From an uncultured Christensenellaceae bacterium (lineage in GTDB: Bacteria; Bacillota; Clostridia; Christensenellales; CAG-314), in contig CAJUIV010000007.1 in NCBI GenBank assembly GCA_910586905.1, positions 1 through 64,000 on the forward strand: a DNA stretch of 64,000 nucleotides. Direction: 5' to 3'. How positions within the stretch are numbered: position 1 is the first letter of the stretch; each line of letters begins with the position of its first letter. The translations under genes were made by a program, and so were the position numbers. This document shows, piece after piece, positions 1 through 6,979 of the stretch. The notes under the pieces are model-generated. The model had not been told where the DNA came from, made no database searches, and was given only the letters and a program-made list of their open reading frames with translations.

Positions 1-54
<54 letters not shown>

Positions 55-208
55 AAGGGAGTAGAGGTAAAACTCTACGAATCCAAGTCGAGCAAGTAGA
101 AATACTTACGGAAACAAGAAAGTGGAGTTAGAACACTTAAAACAGCTAACGAACCCAAGAGTGTAAAAAAAGTCTAAAACTATTCTGTTAAGAGCAAGCA
201 AGAGAAAG

Positions 209-236
209 AGTCCGCCTCAGCTGCGGCTTTTTTTTT
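209..236 (+). terminator. Intrinsic terminator of the 16S transcript
   Basis: CCGC at 212-215 pairs with GCGG at 223-226. AG/CT pairs extend the stem past a bulged T, and a run of nine T follows. It lies about 155 bases after the 16S end, with no 23S gene in between. The spacer at 55-208 shows only a small stem at 61-78 and no open reading frame. Confidence 0.75.
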
Positions 237-240
237 GCAA

Positions 241-282
241 AAATAACGCTTTTCGTAAATGAAACGAAAAGCGTTATCTTTT
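241..282. terminator. Bidirectional terminator between 16S and the minus-strand pair
   Basis: A perfect 13-bp stem joins ATAACGCTTTTCG (243-255) to its complement (265-277) over a nine-base loop. T-rich tails lie on both sides. It can stop residual rRNA transcription on the plus strand. It can also end the minus-strand operon whose last gene stops at 447. The stretch 283-446 shows nothing else I recognise. Confidence 0.75.
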
Positions 283-446
283 TAGAATATTGTGTTGTTT
301 TGTTCAAAAACCGCTTTTAAATTTTCTTTTTCGACAGATATGTCCGTTATATCCGGCAGCGCTCCGTATTTGTCAAAGCGTCTTAACCGTAACCTTTTGA
401 GCGCCTTCTTTGGAGCATTTTTTTTCGTTGTCGTATTCTTTCATTG

Positions 447-842
447 TTACCTATCAAGTATAAAATCATTTCCGTCAAGCGTTAAATCGCAATCTTGTTG
501 TAACCCTTCTTGTTTATCAAAATGCACGGTCCATTTATTGTTTTCCAGTTTTGCGGTCAATGTGCCTTTAAAACCTTTTAAGAGTCCTACGTTGCTGTAC
601 TCTTCCGAAAGCAAAATAAATTTATCTCCCGTCTGCCTTTCGTGCGATTCCCATACAACTTCCAAGTCGGGTATTCTTACCGCGATAATCGGATACTCGT
701 AGTCGCATTCGTCAAAGCAAACTAAACGGCAGTTGTCTATTGTCCTTGCATCGCATATCCAACCGACCATGCCTTTATATACGCGATGTTTTGCGTATTC
801 GTTTCTTTCTACTAAAAGTTTTACTCTGTCGTATTCTTTCAT
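447..842 (-). CDS. SH3-like small protein, possible immunity protein
   Basis: This is an acidic protein of about 131 residues. The N-terminal part (EYDRVKLLVERNEYA, then a KGMVGWICDARTID stretch) resembles small SH3-like proteins of the DUF4926 kind, often found beside toxin domains in Clostridia. A second, weaker copy of the pattern (GLLKGFKGTL followed by W-V-F) lies at about residues 90-110. The start is the ATG at 842, preceded by GAGGTGGG. It overlaps the stop of the upstream gene as ATGA, so translation is probably coupled. The immunity role is inferred from the coupling and the neighbour. Confidence 0.7.
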   Translation of the reverse strand: MKEYDRVKLLVERNEYAKHRVYKGMVGWICDARTIDNCRLVCFDECDYEYPIIAVRIPDLEVVWESHERQTGDKFILLSEEYSNVGLLKGFKGTLTAKLENNKWTVHFDKQEGLQQDCDLTLDGNDFILDR

Positions 843-1489
843 TTTGCCCACCTCACAAATACTGTTGCTAACTGAATTTTTCCGTCTGGGTAGACCATCC
901 AGCCCGACACAAGTGATGACATTTCTTTGCTGTTTTTGTTTGGTAAAGTGATATTAATATTTATTATTTGCCCGAATTTCCCTGTTTCAATCAATGTGAA
1001 ATCTCCTTTAGCATATTTTTCTCGGGCTTGACGGCAGTATTCGTTTAATAACGTCTGCGAATCAATTTTATCATATCCTAAGCTTTCAAACAAGCCTTTT
1101 TTATCGTCATATTTCCTATGAATAAAAGCGTACTCTTCAAATTTGCGTGTATCGCAATTTGCTTGGAATCGGATATTGTTTACGGGCATTAACCGACAGT
1201 GGCAGTTGAAGTGAAGCGGATGATCAGGCATATTGTTACGGGGAAAACAGCAGCCGTTAAGATTTAAACATTTTGCGCAATGGCTGCTTATTGCCCCGTA
1301 AACAAGGCTCATTTCCTTGTCGGTTTGCGTATACGCAGGCGACGTTCCCTCGTGTATCCATTTTATCCAACCTGTGTTATCGAACAGGCTAAGCGCTTTG
1401 TCTCTTATGTTATCAAATACGTTCACAATTTTGTTTTTCTCCTTTTTGTATAGTGGCGGAAAGTAACGCGCATAGTAACGCAAACTCAA
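839..1489 (-). CDS. Protein with phage-head-like Cys/His motif and DUF6883-like C-terminus
   Basis: About 216 residues. The middle has CAKCLNLNGCCF followed by a HPLHFNCHC motif. This resembles the metal-binding part of Mu gpF/SPP1 gp7 head-morphogenesis domains, which also occur in polymorphic toxins. The last ~60 residues (FGQIININITLP, then SGWMVYPDGKIQLAT) resemble DUF6883, a C-terminal module seen in toxin-like proteins. The predicted start is a TTG with no clear ribosome site, and another frame is open just upstream, so the N-terminus could be truncated or frameshifted. It is coupled to the downstream SH3-like gene by ATGA. Toxin function is an inference. Confidence 0.6.
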   Translation of the reverse strand: MSLRYYARYFPPLYKKEKNKIVNVFDNIRDKALSLFDNTGWIKWIHEGTSPAYTQTDKEMSLVYGAISSHCAKCLNLNGCCFPRNNMPDHPLHFNCHCRLMPVNNIRFQANCDTRKFEEYAFIHRKYDDKKGLFESLGYDKIDSQTLLNEYCRQAREKYAKGDFTLIETGKFGQIININITLPNKNSKEMSSLVSGWMVYPDGKIQLATVFVRWAK

Positions 1490-1593
1490 GAAAGCAGTTC
1501 CCCAACTCGATTTTACTTTGCTTTGCAGTAAACAAACGAACGCGCAACTCTATTGTTACGCGTTCGCCTGTAAAAATAACTTTCCCTACTTGT

Positions 1594-1602
1594 ATTATAC
1601 CA
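1594..1602 (-). promoter_or_regulatory. Extended -10 promoter for the toxin/immunity-like pair
   Basis: On the minus strand TATAAT (1594-1599) is preceded by TGG, an extended -10 element. A TTGACA at 1608-1613 is only 8 bases away, too close to act as its -35. The leader down to the TTG start holds a hairpin, CGAACGCG at 1537-1544 with CGCGTTCG at 1559-1566, which could affect expression. Confidence 0.4.
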
Positions 1603-1619
1603 CAAACTGTCAATACCCG

Positions 1620-1915
1620 TAGTTAATAGGTTTTTCATATAATTTTGTCGGTAAATAGCCGAATCGATAAATATTGACTATGGCATATCGCTATATAAAC
1701 GCAAAAAAACGCTTTCGGCGTTCTGTTTTTGCATTTAATGCTTTTGACGTTGCGATATATTTTCTGTACCGTTCTCATAAGTGAGCGGCAGTTGTGATAA
1801 TAGAAAATATAATTAACAGGTAAAGGAAGTAAAAAACTATAAAAACAATCTTTAATCAGAATCAACGACCTTACGAGTTGGCGAGATCGTTTTTAATTTC
1901 CTTCGTCCATAATTC
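1620..1915. other. Non-coding stretch with one small hairpin
   Basis: I see no convincing gene here. A 76-codon minus-strand frame lacks a ribosome site and protein-like composition. A short hairpin (AACGC/GCGTT around 1707-1722, followed by TTCTGTTTTT) could be a weak terminator, but no gene on either strand clearly needs it. Confidence 0.4.
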
Positions 1916-1944
1916 TTGATATTTTCGATAATAAGTGTTATAAT
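1916..1944 (+). promoter_or_regulatory. Promoter of structured RNA 1
   Basis: TTGATA (1916-1921), 17 bases, then TATAAT (1939-1944). Transcription should start near 1951, exactly where the closing stem of the structured RNA begins. No reading frame with a ribosome site follows. Confidence 0.8.
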
Positions 1945-1950
1945 AGCAAT

Positions 1951-2143
1951 GCGACATTATTGAGAATAGACAAGTCCATCAATTTTAATGGGCGTAGTCT
2001 ATTATTTGTATTGCCAGACGATACTAATGGTAGTAATGTACTGTATCGCGGTCTGGCAGTAAAATGGTGGGCTCTCAATAGTGTCGCAACTATGCGAGAT
2101 GTACATTCTACGGTGCCGCTCTCGCAAGAGGGCGGCATTTTTT
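1951..2143 (+). ncRNA. Structured non-coding RNA 1 (tandem pair, unknown family)
   Basis: About 193 nt from the predicted start to the terminator. GCGACATTATTGAGA (1951-1965) pairs with 2073-2087 (15 bp, one G-U). Inside are a hairpin AATAGAC (1965-1971)/GTCTATT (1997-2003) with a nested CCAT/ATGG, and a strong hairpin TGCCAGAC (2012-2019)/GTCTGGCA (2051-2058) extended by GATAC/GTATC. A single-stranded tail (2088-2113) leads to the terminator. It has its own promoter and no start codon with a ribosome site. The long closed fold recalls 6S-like RNAs, but I cannot assign it. It is not tmRNA, RNase P, SRP RNA or a T-box by motif. A related RNA follows at 2221. Confidence 0.75.
2114..2143 (+). 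terminator. Terminator of structured RNA 1
   Basis: TGCCGC-T-CTC (2114-2123) pairs with GAG-G-GCGGCA (2128-2137) over a GCAA tetraloop, followed by six T. The terminator of RNA 2 is nearly identical. Confidence 0.85.
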
Positions 2144-2184
2144 GTATAAAAAAGTACCGTAACCGGTAAAACGCCGTCCCGTTA

Positions 2185-2213
2185 TTGACAGCGACGTAAA
2201 TTTTTGTTAGAAT
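2185..2213 (+). promoter_or_regulatory. Promoter of structured RNA 2
   Basis: TTGACA (2185-2190), 17 bases, then TAGAAT (2208-2213). The predicted start at 2221 is the first base of the closing stem of the second RNA, as in the first unit. Confidence 0.8.
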
Positions 2214-2220
2214 AAAAACT

Positions 2221-2382
2221 GCCAAATCATAACTGAATAAAAATTTTTCCAACGGGTATAGTTTCGGTAGAACTATACTCTAATCGCGCTAGATTTCTCG
2301 TTGGGAAATTCGGTTATGGTTTGGCGACTAAGCGATGAACGGTATATTCTGCGTGCCGTTCTCTTAGGAGGGCGGCATTTTT
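2221..2382 (+). ncRNA. Structured non-coding RNA 2 (tandem pair, unknown family)
   Basis: About 162 nt. The 5' arm 2221-2254 (starting GCCAAATCATAAC) pairs with 2299-2325 (ending GGTTATGGTTTGGC) with a few G-U pairs and an internal bulge. A hairpin GTATAGTT (2256-2263)/AACTATAC (2271-2278) lies inside. The tail shares the pattern ACTA-A/T-GCGA ... ATTCT-x-C and the terminator with RNA 1, although the folded domains differ in sequence. That argues for two diverged members of one RNA family. It lies tail to tail with the XRE genes; no reverse transcriptase or other protein partner is adjacent. Function unknown. Confidence 0.75.
2354..2382 (+). terminator. Terminator of structured RNA 2
   Basis: TGCCG at 2354-2358 and CTC at 2361-2363 pair with GGAG and CGGCA ending at 2377, followed by five T. 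The sequence nearly matches the terminator of RNA 1. Confidence 0.8.
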
Positions 2383-2473
2383 AACGCAGTAAAAACGCCG
2401 CTTGTAAAATCAAACGGCGTTAACGGTTATTGTTTTTTTTGCAGAAACAGACGTAAAATAATCCGGTCAAAGT

Positions 2474-2938
2474 TTATTTGTAAGGCGTTCTGTCGTCGGT
2501 TCTGCCAAGCAGGTAGTCGATAGAAACGTTGAAGTAGTCCGCTATCAGTTCGACATCGTCTATCAAAGGAATAGAACTTTGCTTTTTCCACTGAGCGATA
2601 TTGTTTCTGTGAATATGAATCGAGTCGGCTAACTTATAAATAGTAGGTATGTTGCTTTCTGTCCGTAATGAGTTAAGCCTTTCCCAAAAGCTTATTGGTT
2701 CATTGGATTTTATAAAGGAGTCTATGTCGGTATTACCGATAAGATAATCTATCGAAATATTGAAGTAGTCAGCAATACGCATCAAAGAGGTTGTAGTGGG
2801 AATAACGCCATAGTTATAAATGTTGAAGTAAGTAGTGTTACTAATGCCGATTACTTTTGACTTTTCAGTATGACTAGATACGTCCAATTCGTCTGCAAGT
2901 TCTATAAATCTTTCTTTAAAAGTGAGGGATATTGCCAT
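2474..2938 (-). CDS. XRE-family regulator with two HTH domains (copy 2)
   Basis: About 154 residues. Two Cro/C1-type helix-turn-helix units are visible, at roughly residues 8-70 and 85-150. Each ends in the typical ADYFN-(V/I)-S-IDYL(I/L)G signature. The start is the ATG at 2938: it has AAGGG six bases upstream, and the resulting MAIS N-terminus matches that of the paralogue upstream. The longer frame to 2983 would run back into that gene. The gene starts 11 bases after the upstream stop, so the two form one operon. Both proteins end in the same RTDDRTPYK tail, which points to a recent duplication. Probably a DNA-binding repressor of its own or neighbouring promoters. Confidence 0.85.
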   Translation of the reverse strand: MAISLTFKERFIELADELDVSSHTEKSKVIGISNTTYFNIYNYGVIPTTTSLMRIADYFNISIDYLIGNTDIDSFIKSNEPISFWERLNSLRTESNIPTIYKLADSIHIHRNNIAQWKKQSSIPLIDDVELIADYFNVSIDYLLGRTDDRTPYK

Positions 2939-2948
2939 AATTGTACCC

Positions 2949-3413
2949 TTATTTGTAAGGAGTCCTGTCGTCGGTTCTGCCAAGCAGATAATCTACTGAT
3001 ACGTTAAAGTAGTCGGCAATTATTATTAAATCATCAATCAATGGTAAACAATTCAATTTATACCATTGAGAAATATTATTTCTATGAATGAGCAATTCTT
3101 GAGATAACTCGTATCTTGTTTTGATTTTGCGTTCTAAACGCAATTCTTCCAAACGTTCTAAAAAATTCTTGGATTGCGTTGATTTCGCAAAATATTCATC
3201 GTCAGTGGAGGCTATCAAATAATCGACGGAAATATTAAAATAATCGGCAATGCGTATTAAAGACGACGTTTTGGGAATAATCCCATAATTTATTGCCCTA
3301 GAAAATGTCGAACGATTTATACCAATAATTTCTGCTTTCTTATCTTTGCTTTTAACATCAATTTCAGCAGATAGTTCTATAAATCTTTTTTGAAAATCCT
3401 TTGAAATAGCCAT
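2949..3413 (-). CDS. XRE-family regulator with two HTH domains (copy 1)
   Basis: About 154 residues, first gene of the two-gene minus-strand operon. It has the same double Cro/C1 HTH architecture and the same C-terminal tail as the downstream copy, with clear divergence in between. The start is the ATG at 3413, placed 7 bases after AAGGTGG; a GTG at 3422 overlaps that ribosome site and is unlikely. An inverted repeat of GACAATA lies just upstream, between promoter and start, and suits autoregulation. Two HTH units per chain suggest a bipartite or spaced operator. Confidence 0.85.
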   Translation of the reverse strand: MAISKDFQKRFIELSAEIDVKSKDKKAEIIGINRSTFSRAINYGIIPKTSSLIRIADYFNISVDYLIASTDDEYFAKSTQSKNFLERLEELRLERKIKTRYELSQELLIHRNNISQWYKLNCLPLIDDLIIIADYFNVSVDYLLGRTDDRTPYK

Positions 3414-3434
3414 GTTAACCACCTTTTTATATTA

Positions 3435-3457
3435 GACAATAAGCCGTTTATATTGTC
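3435..3457. promoter_or_regulatory. Inverted-repeat operator upstream of the XRE operon
   Basis: GACAATA (3435-3441) and TATTGTC (3451-3457) form a 7-bp inverted repeat with a 9-base spacer. A third half-site, TAGACAATA, occurs at about 3491-3499. A minus-strand -10 (TATACT, 3460-3465) adjoins the repeat, with a TTGATA -35 about 19 bases further up. A repressor here would control the XRE operon and could also affect the divergent SLOG gene. Confidence 0.55.
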
Positions 3458-3548
3458 ATAGTATAATGATATCGTTCTTTTTCTTATCAATAGACAATAC
3501 GCAGTGTGCATTGACGTTAGTTTGTGTAAATTTATGATTAAAACAGAA

Positions 3549-4016
3549 ATGAAATCTTGCGCTTTTTTCGGACATCGTAATATGAACGTCCAACCGTACG
3601 GAGAAATACTGCTAGGGATTCTTTGCGACCTTGTAGAAAACAAGGGCGTTACACAGTTTTATTCGGACTATCGCGGAAGTTTTAACGTATATTGCGCGCG
3701 CTTGGTCGGTAAACTTAAAGAGCGTTATCCGAAAATCGTAAATACGATGGTTTTATCGTATATTCCGACGGCAAGATTTAACGGCGCGTTCGACTTGCCG
3801 CTGTGTTTCGACGACAGCGTATATCTGCTGGAAAGGAACGTTCCGTACAAATTTGCGATAACCGAAACGAACAAACTTTTGATTGATACCGTCGATTTCG
3901 TGGTAGCTGCGGTAGAGGTAAAATTCGGCGGAGCGTATACCGCTTGCGAATACGCGCGCAAAAGAAAAAAGCCGATCGTAAACGTGATTGGCTTAAAGGA
4001 GAAACAATATGAATAA
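3549..4016 (+). CDS. SLOG-superfamily protein (FFGHR type)
   Basis: About 155 residues. It opens with MKSCAFFGHRN and has an FYSDYRGSFN stretch, YIPTARF, and a late GGAYTACEYARKRKKPIVNVIG segment. These are the marks of DUF1273/YspA-like SLOG proteins, Rossmann-like folds thought to bind nucleotides or nucleotide signals. The ATG at 3549 starts directly at the family N-terminus; in-frame GTG 3504 and ATG 3534 are possible, but none has a good ribosome site. Its last 8 bases overlap the next gene, whose AAGGAG site lies inside this one, so they are translationally coupled. A link to the exported neighbour is unexplained. Confidence 0.75.
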   Translation: MKSCAFFGHRNMNVQPYGEILLGILCDLVENKGVTQFYSDYRGSFNVYCARLVGKLKERYPKIVNTMVLSYIPTARFNGAFDLPLCFDDSVYLLERNVPYKFAITETNKLLIDTVDFVVAAVEVKFGGAYTACEYARKRKKPIVNVIGLKEKQYE

Positions 4017-5244
4017 CAAAAAATTTTCAGCGCTTTTGCTTTTAGTTTTTGCGTTGGTTACGTGCGCGTTTTCAAGCGAGTCCGCGCAGGCGCAAGCTGT
4101 CGATATTGCTATACCTACGTTCGGGCTGTATTGCGGCGATTTGCAAGCCGTTAAAAGCGGTACTGTAAAGTTCGATTTAACCGACGAAAACTTGCTTTTG
4201 CAGGGGTTGGGCGTCAAGCGATCGGATTACCTGGTATCGTCAAAGCGCCGAGTTGAATTTGCCGTTCCGTTTATATGCTCGGCTTGCGGTTTGCCTCCTT
4301 TAACGGTAACGGTCGAAGGACGCAAAGTTGCCGGCTCGGTGTGGTACGGGGAAGATTTTGCGTTTTTAAACAACGATTTCGACGTTGAAAAAACGTATGC
4401 TCCTGTTTTGAATGAAAGTTTAACAGGCACTCTTTATACCGTTATTCCCGATTCCGATACGTTAACGGTTTCTTTGACTTTTTATGAAAAAAGCTTTTTC
4501 GTATACGAAACGTCCAGCAATTTAACGTCGTCAAATACTGCGGACGGACGTTATTCTTGGACTTTTAAAAACGCGTTGAGTAAGCCTTGTTACCGCTTTT
4601 TCGTTACGGGCGATACGTCGGGTTGTACGCTCGGGAGCGGCGGAGCGTACGCCGAAGAAGTTATGCCTCTCAAAGAGTTTATCGACGCGCAGTATAAGGA
4701 AAATGCGGAGTTCTACGAGGATTGCGGCGGCGTATCGGAGGAATTTTTTTACGCTATGGCAAACAAGTCGATGCAAAACGGGTCTTTCGTCAAATACGAC
4801 GATTTGTTTTTTGATTCCGTAAACGTAAAGAGATTTAACGTCTTTAAGTTCGGCGCGGATATAAATGACGAATCGCTTATCAGCTTCCAAACCGTAATCG
4901 ACGTATGCCGCAACGACGCGCTCAGTCCGTGCGTAAATTCCGTGGAGCATAGGGTATTCGATAGCGGTTTGATAACGTACGAAGTAGAGTTAAACGGGAA
5001 AACTCCGTATATGCTGAGTTCCAGCGCATCGGCGGTAAAAAACGACGCGGTATATACGGCCAGTACGGCGGACGGATTTTCTTTTACGTTCAGTTCTTCC
5101 GCAAAACCCGGTAACGCGTCGAAAACTTACGCCGATATACGTACTGTCGGGTGGATAATATGCGGCGTTTTGGGCGCCTTTGTTCTGATAAGCTCCGCGC
5201 TGCTGATATATTACGGCGTTCGGGAAATAAAACGCAAACGGTAG
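4009..5244 (+). CDS. Exported membrane-anchored protein 1
   Basis: 411 residues. A signal peptide (KK followed by ALLLLVFALVTC, cleavage near SAQAQA) leads a large extracellular domain. A single helix at about 380-402 and a basic KRKR tail anchor it in the membrane. The domain pattern (beta-rich, with a late STYLE of edge strands before the anchor) broadly resembles the two proteins encoded at 5510-8361, so the three may be distant paralogues. No enzyme motif is visible. The ATG at 4009 has AAGGAG upstream and overlaps the SLOG gene. The nearest family by architecture may be DUF4424, but this needs a profile search. Confidence 0.7.
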   Translation: MNNKKFSALLLLVFALVTCAFSSESAQAQAVDIAIPTFGLYCGDLQAVKSGTVKFDLTDENLLLQGLGVKRSDYLVSSKRRVEFAVPFICSACGLPPLTVTVEGRKVAGSVWYGEDFAFLNNDFDVEKTYAPVLNESLTGTLYTVIPDSDTLTVSLTFYEKSFFVYETSSNLTSSNTADGRYSWTFKNALSKPCYRFFVTGDTSGCTLGSGGAYAEEVMPLKEFIDAQYKENAEFYEDCGGVSEEFFYAMANKSMQNGSFVKYDDLFFDSVNVKRFNVFKFGADINDESLISFQTVIDVCRNDALSPCVNSVEHRVFDSGLITYEVELNGKTPYMLSSSASAVKNDAVYTASTADGFSFTFSSSAKPGNASKTYADIRTVGWIICGVLGAFVLISSALLIYYGVREIKRKR

Positions 5245-5383
5245 TTAACGGAAATTGACCGTTACAAAAAACTCGGACTGCAATCGTATGAAGAACGGAC
5301 GTTAAGCCGCCGGTCGGAAATTTTTTCAAAAACCGTCGATTTTGCCGCCTGCAGAATTTTTACTCCGTTTTGTTGTAAAACTA

Positions 5384-5414
5384 TTGACAATTTTTGTTCG
5401 GGGGGGGGGATACT
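5384..5414 (+). promoter_or_regulatory. Candidate phase-variable promoter with ten-G spacer
   Basis: TTGACA (5384-5389) and GATACT (5409-5414) are separated by 19 bases, of which 5400-5408 belong to a run of ten G (5400-5409). Loss of two G would give the optimal 17-base spacer. Homopolymeric G runs between -35 and -10 are a known route to on/off switching by slipped-strand mispairing. A second, canonical promoter lies just downstream, so this element would modulate rather than solely decide expression. Confidence 0.5.
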
Positions 5415-5431
5415 TGTGATATAAGTCGGTA

Positions 5432-5460
5432 TTGACAGATATCCTTTATTGCGATAAAAT
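5432..5460 (+). promoter_or_regulatory. Canonical promoter of the 5510-8361 gene pair
   Basis: TTGACA (5432-5437), 17 bases, TAAAAT (5455-5460). The predicted start near 5467 leaves a leader of about 40 bases with a GGAGG site before the start codon at 5510. Confidence 0.75.
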
Positions 5461-5509
5461 AATATATTATTGTGTGCTGTGATAAAAAACGTAAAACGGA
5501 GGTAAAATC

Positions 5510-6979
5510 GTGAAAAAATTATGCTTAACGTTCGTATTGCTTATTTTTTGTGTTACCTTGTTTTTGTTTCCTTCGGCGGCGTTTGCCAATTCCGCTTTGC
5601 GCGAATATTACGGCGCTTCGGCAACGGGCGCGCTGCTTACGGGCAACTGCCCCGTACGGGTAACTTCGGAAAAACTGGTTTTCAATATCGCGGACTATCC
5701 CGATAGGGAAAACTTTTCTTTAAATGATTACAAATCAACCGTTTCGGCGGAATATACTTTTTACAATCCGTCGGAATACGATATATCTATGCAGCTCGTT
5801 TTTCCTTTCGGACAGAATCCCCTTTATCTCAAAAGCGGAGATTATATCAAAAATGTGAGAGGCGGCGTTACCGTTGACGGAAAAGAGGCTGATACCGTTT
5901 TGCGCGCTACGTACGGCGGAGATATGTTTGAAGTCGACGACGCGCTTGCAATGATTAAAGACGAATTGACCGAGCCCCGTAAGTACGGCTATGATATGCC
6001 CGTATACAAAACAGTTTATCAATTCTCCGTTCCGAACGGTCAAGACGGGGAAGTATTGGCGCGGTTCGACTTTGACGAAGATTACGTTTGGTGTACCGAT
6101 AAAGAAATTTACCGTTACGAATATCCGTCGGAATTGGACAGAATTTACTTAAAAGTTGAAGACGGCGAAGAAATAACGCTTTACACTTTCGGCGAGTACG
6201 ATATCGCGTTGGAAAACAAGGTATCGTTTTGCCGCGAAGTTACTTCCGACGGAAAACGCGGCGCAGCGGACTTGAAGTACGACAAAATAGACGGCTGTTC
6301 GATACGTAAAACGGATTTTTCGGAGATTACTTTGCGCGACGTTGCGCTTACGTACTACGACGAAAGCGACGGTATTTCCGTTACGGACTATTTAAACGCG
6401 GTAACGGAACATATCGATAACCATAGTATTACGCATTACAACGGCTTGGAACAATTTGACGTTTGGAAAAATTTGATTTTGTGGTATCAGTACGACGTAA
6501 ATATTCAAGCCGGTTCGTCCGCGGTAAACCGCGTTACGGCGCCGATTTATCCCACAATCAACTTCGCTTACGAACCCAACAAATTCGAGTATACGTATTT
6601 ATGGAGTCCGGCAAAAAAATGGGCGGGATTTGAAAATTTGGACGTGGAAATAAACGCTTCCGTAGACTGTTATTTGCTGGACGGTAATTCGTCCTTTGAA
6701 CAAACCGAGAACGGATATAAGGCGCATTTCGACAGTTTGCCGAGCGGAGAATTGCATTTCGTGCTGTGCCCGTCGGATAATCCCGAATATATTAAAACGG
6801 CCTCGAATTATTTTTGGGGAATATTCGCAGCTATCGTAATATTTCTTCTTGTAAGCGCTGTCGTAACAGTGGTATTTGCAATAGTAGTGCCTATAGTTAT
6901 AACCAAAAATCACCGCCTAAACAAACGGTTGCAAACGGTAGGCGAAAACGACGTTAACAGCCTGGGAGATACAAAATGA
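5510..6979 (+). CDS. Exported membrane-anchored protein 2 (DUF4424-like)
   Basis: 489 residues. The signal peptide ends near PSAAFA; a helix at about 438-462 is followed by a basic stop-transfer segment and a short cytoplasmic tail. Near residues 80-100 a YTFYNPSEYDISMQLVFPF segment resembles the edge-strand pattern of DUF4424-type surface proteins. A Trp/Tyr-rich stretch follows (WKNLILWYQYDVN, then YLWSPAKKWAGF). The start is GTG with GGAGG 8 bases upstream. It overlaps the next gene by 4 bases, and both share the WYQ-x-DVN-x-QA and SVERMFDV/EQFDVW motifs, so they are paralogues made as a pair. Function unknown. Confidence 0.75.
   Translation: MKKLCLTFVLLIFCVTLFLFPSAAFANSALREYYGASATGALLTGNCPVRVTSEKLVFNIADYPDRENFSLNDYKSTVSAEYTFYNPSEYDISMQLVFPFGQNPLYLKSGDYIKNVRGGVTVDGKEADTVLRATYGGDMFEVDDALAMIKDELTEPRKYGYDMPVYKTVYQFSVPNGQDGEVLARFDFDEDYVWCTDKEIYRYEYPSELDRIYLKVEDGEEITLYTFGEYDIALENKVSFCREVTSDGKRGAADLKYDKIDGCSIRKTDFSEITLRDVALTYYDESDGISVTDYLNAVTEHIDNHSITHYNGLEQFDVWKNLILWYQYDVNIQAGSSAVNRVTAPIYPTINFAYEPNKFEYTYLWSPAKKWAGFENLDVEINASVDCYLLDGNSSFEQTENGYKAHFDSLPSGELHFVLCPSDNPEYIKTASNYFWGIFAAIVIFLLVSAVVTVVFAIVVPIVITKNHRLNKRLQTVGENDVNSLGDTK

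Noticed and set aside
55..210. 23S or 5S rRNA or spacer tRNA after 16S
   Set aside because: No conserved 23S, 5S or tRNA sequence is present before the terminator.
839..1489. Prophage
   Set aside because: Only one phage-like motif is present, without terminase, portal, capsid, tail or integrase genes.
1635..1865. 76-codon minus-strand gene
   Set aside because: No ribosome site, unlikely composition and an internal hairpin; no family resemblance.
1951..2382. Retron-like RNA
   Set aside because: The closing stems recall retron ends, but there is no reverse transcriptase or effector gene nearby, and each unit has its own promoter and terminator.
1951..2382. T-box or riboswitch
   Set aside because: No T-box sequence or downstream gene on the plus strand; the units end in terminators before convergent genes.
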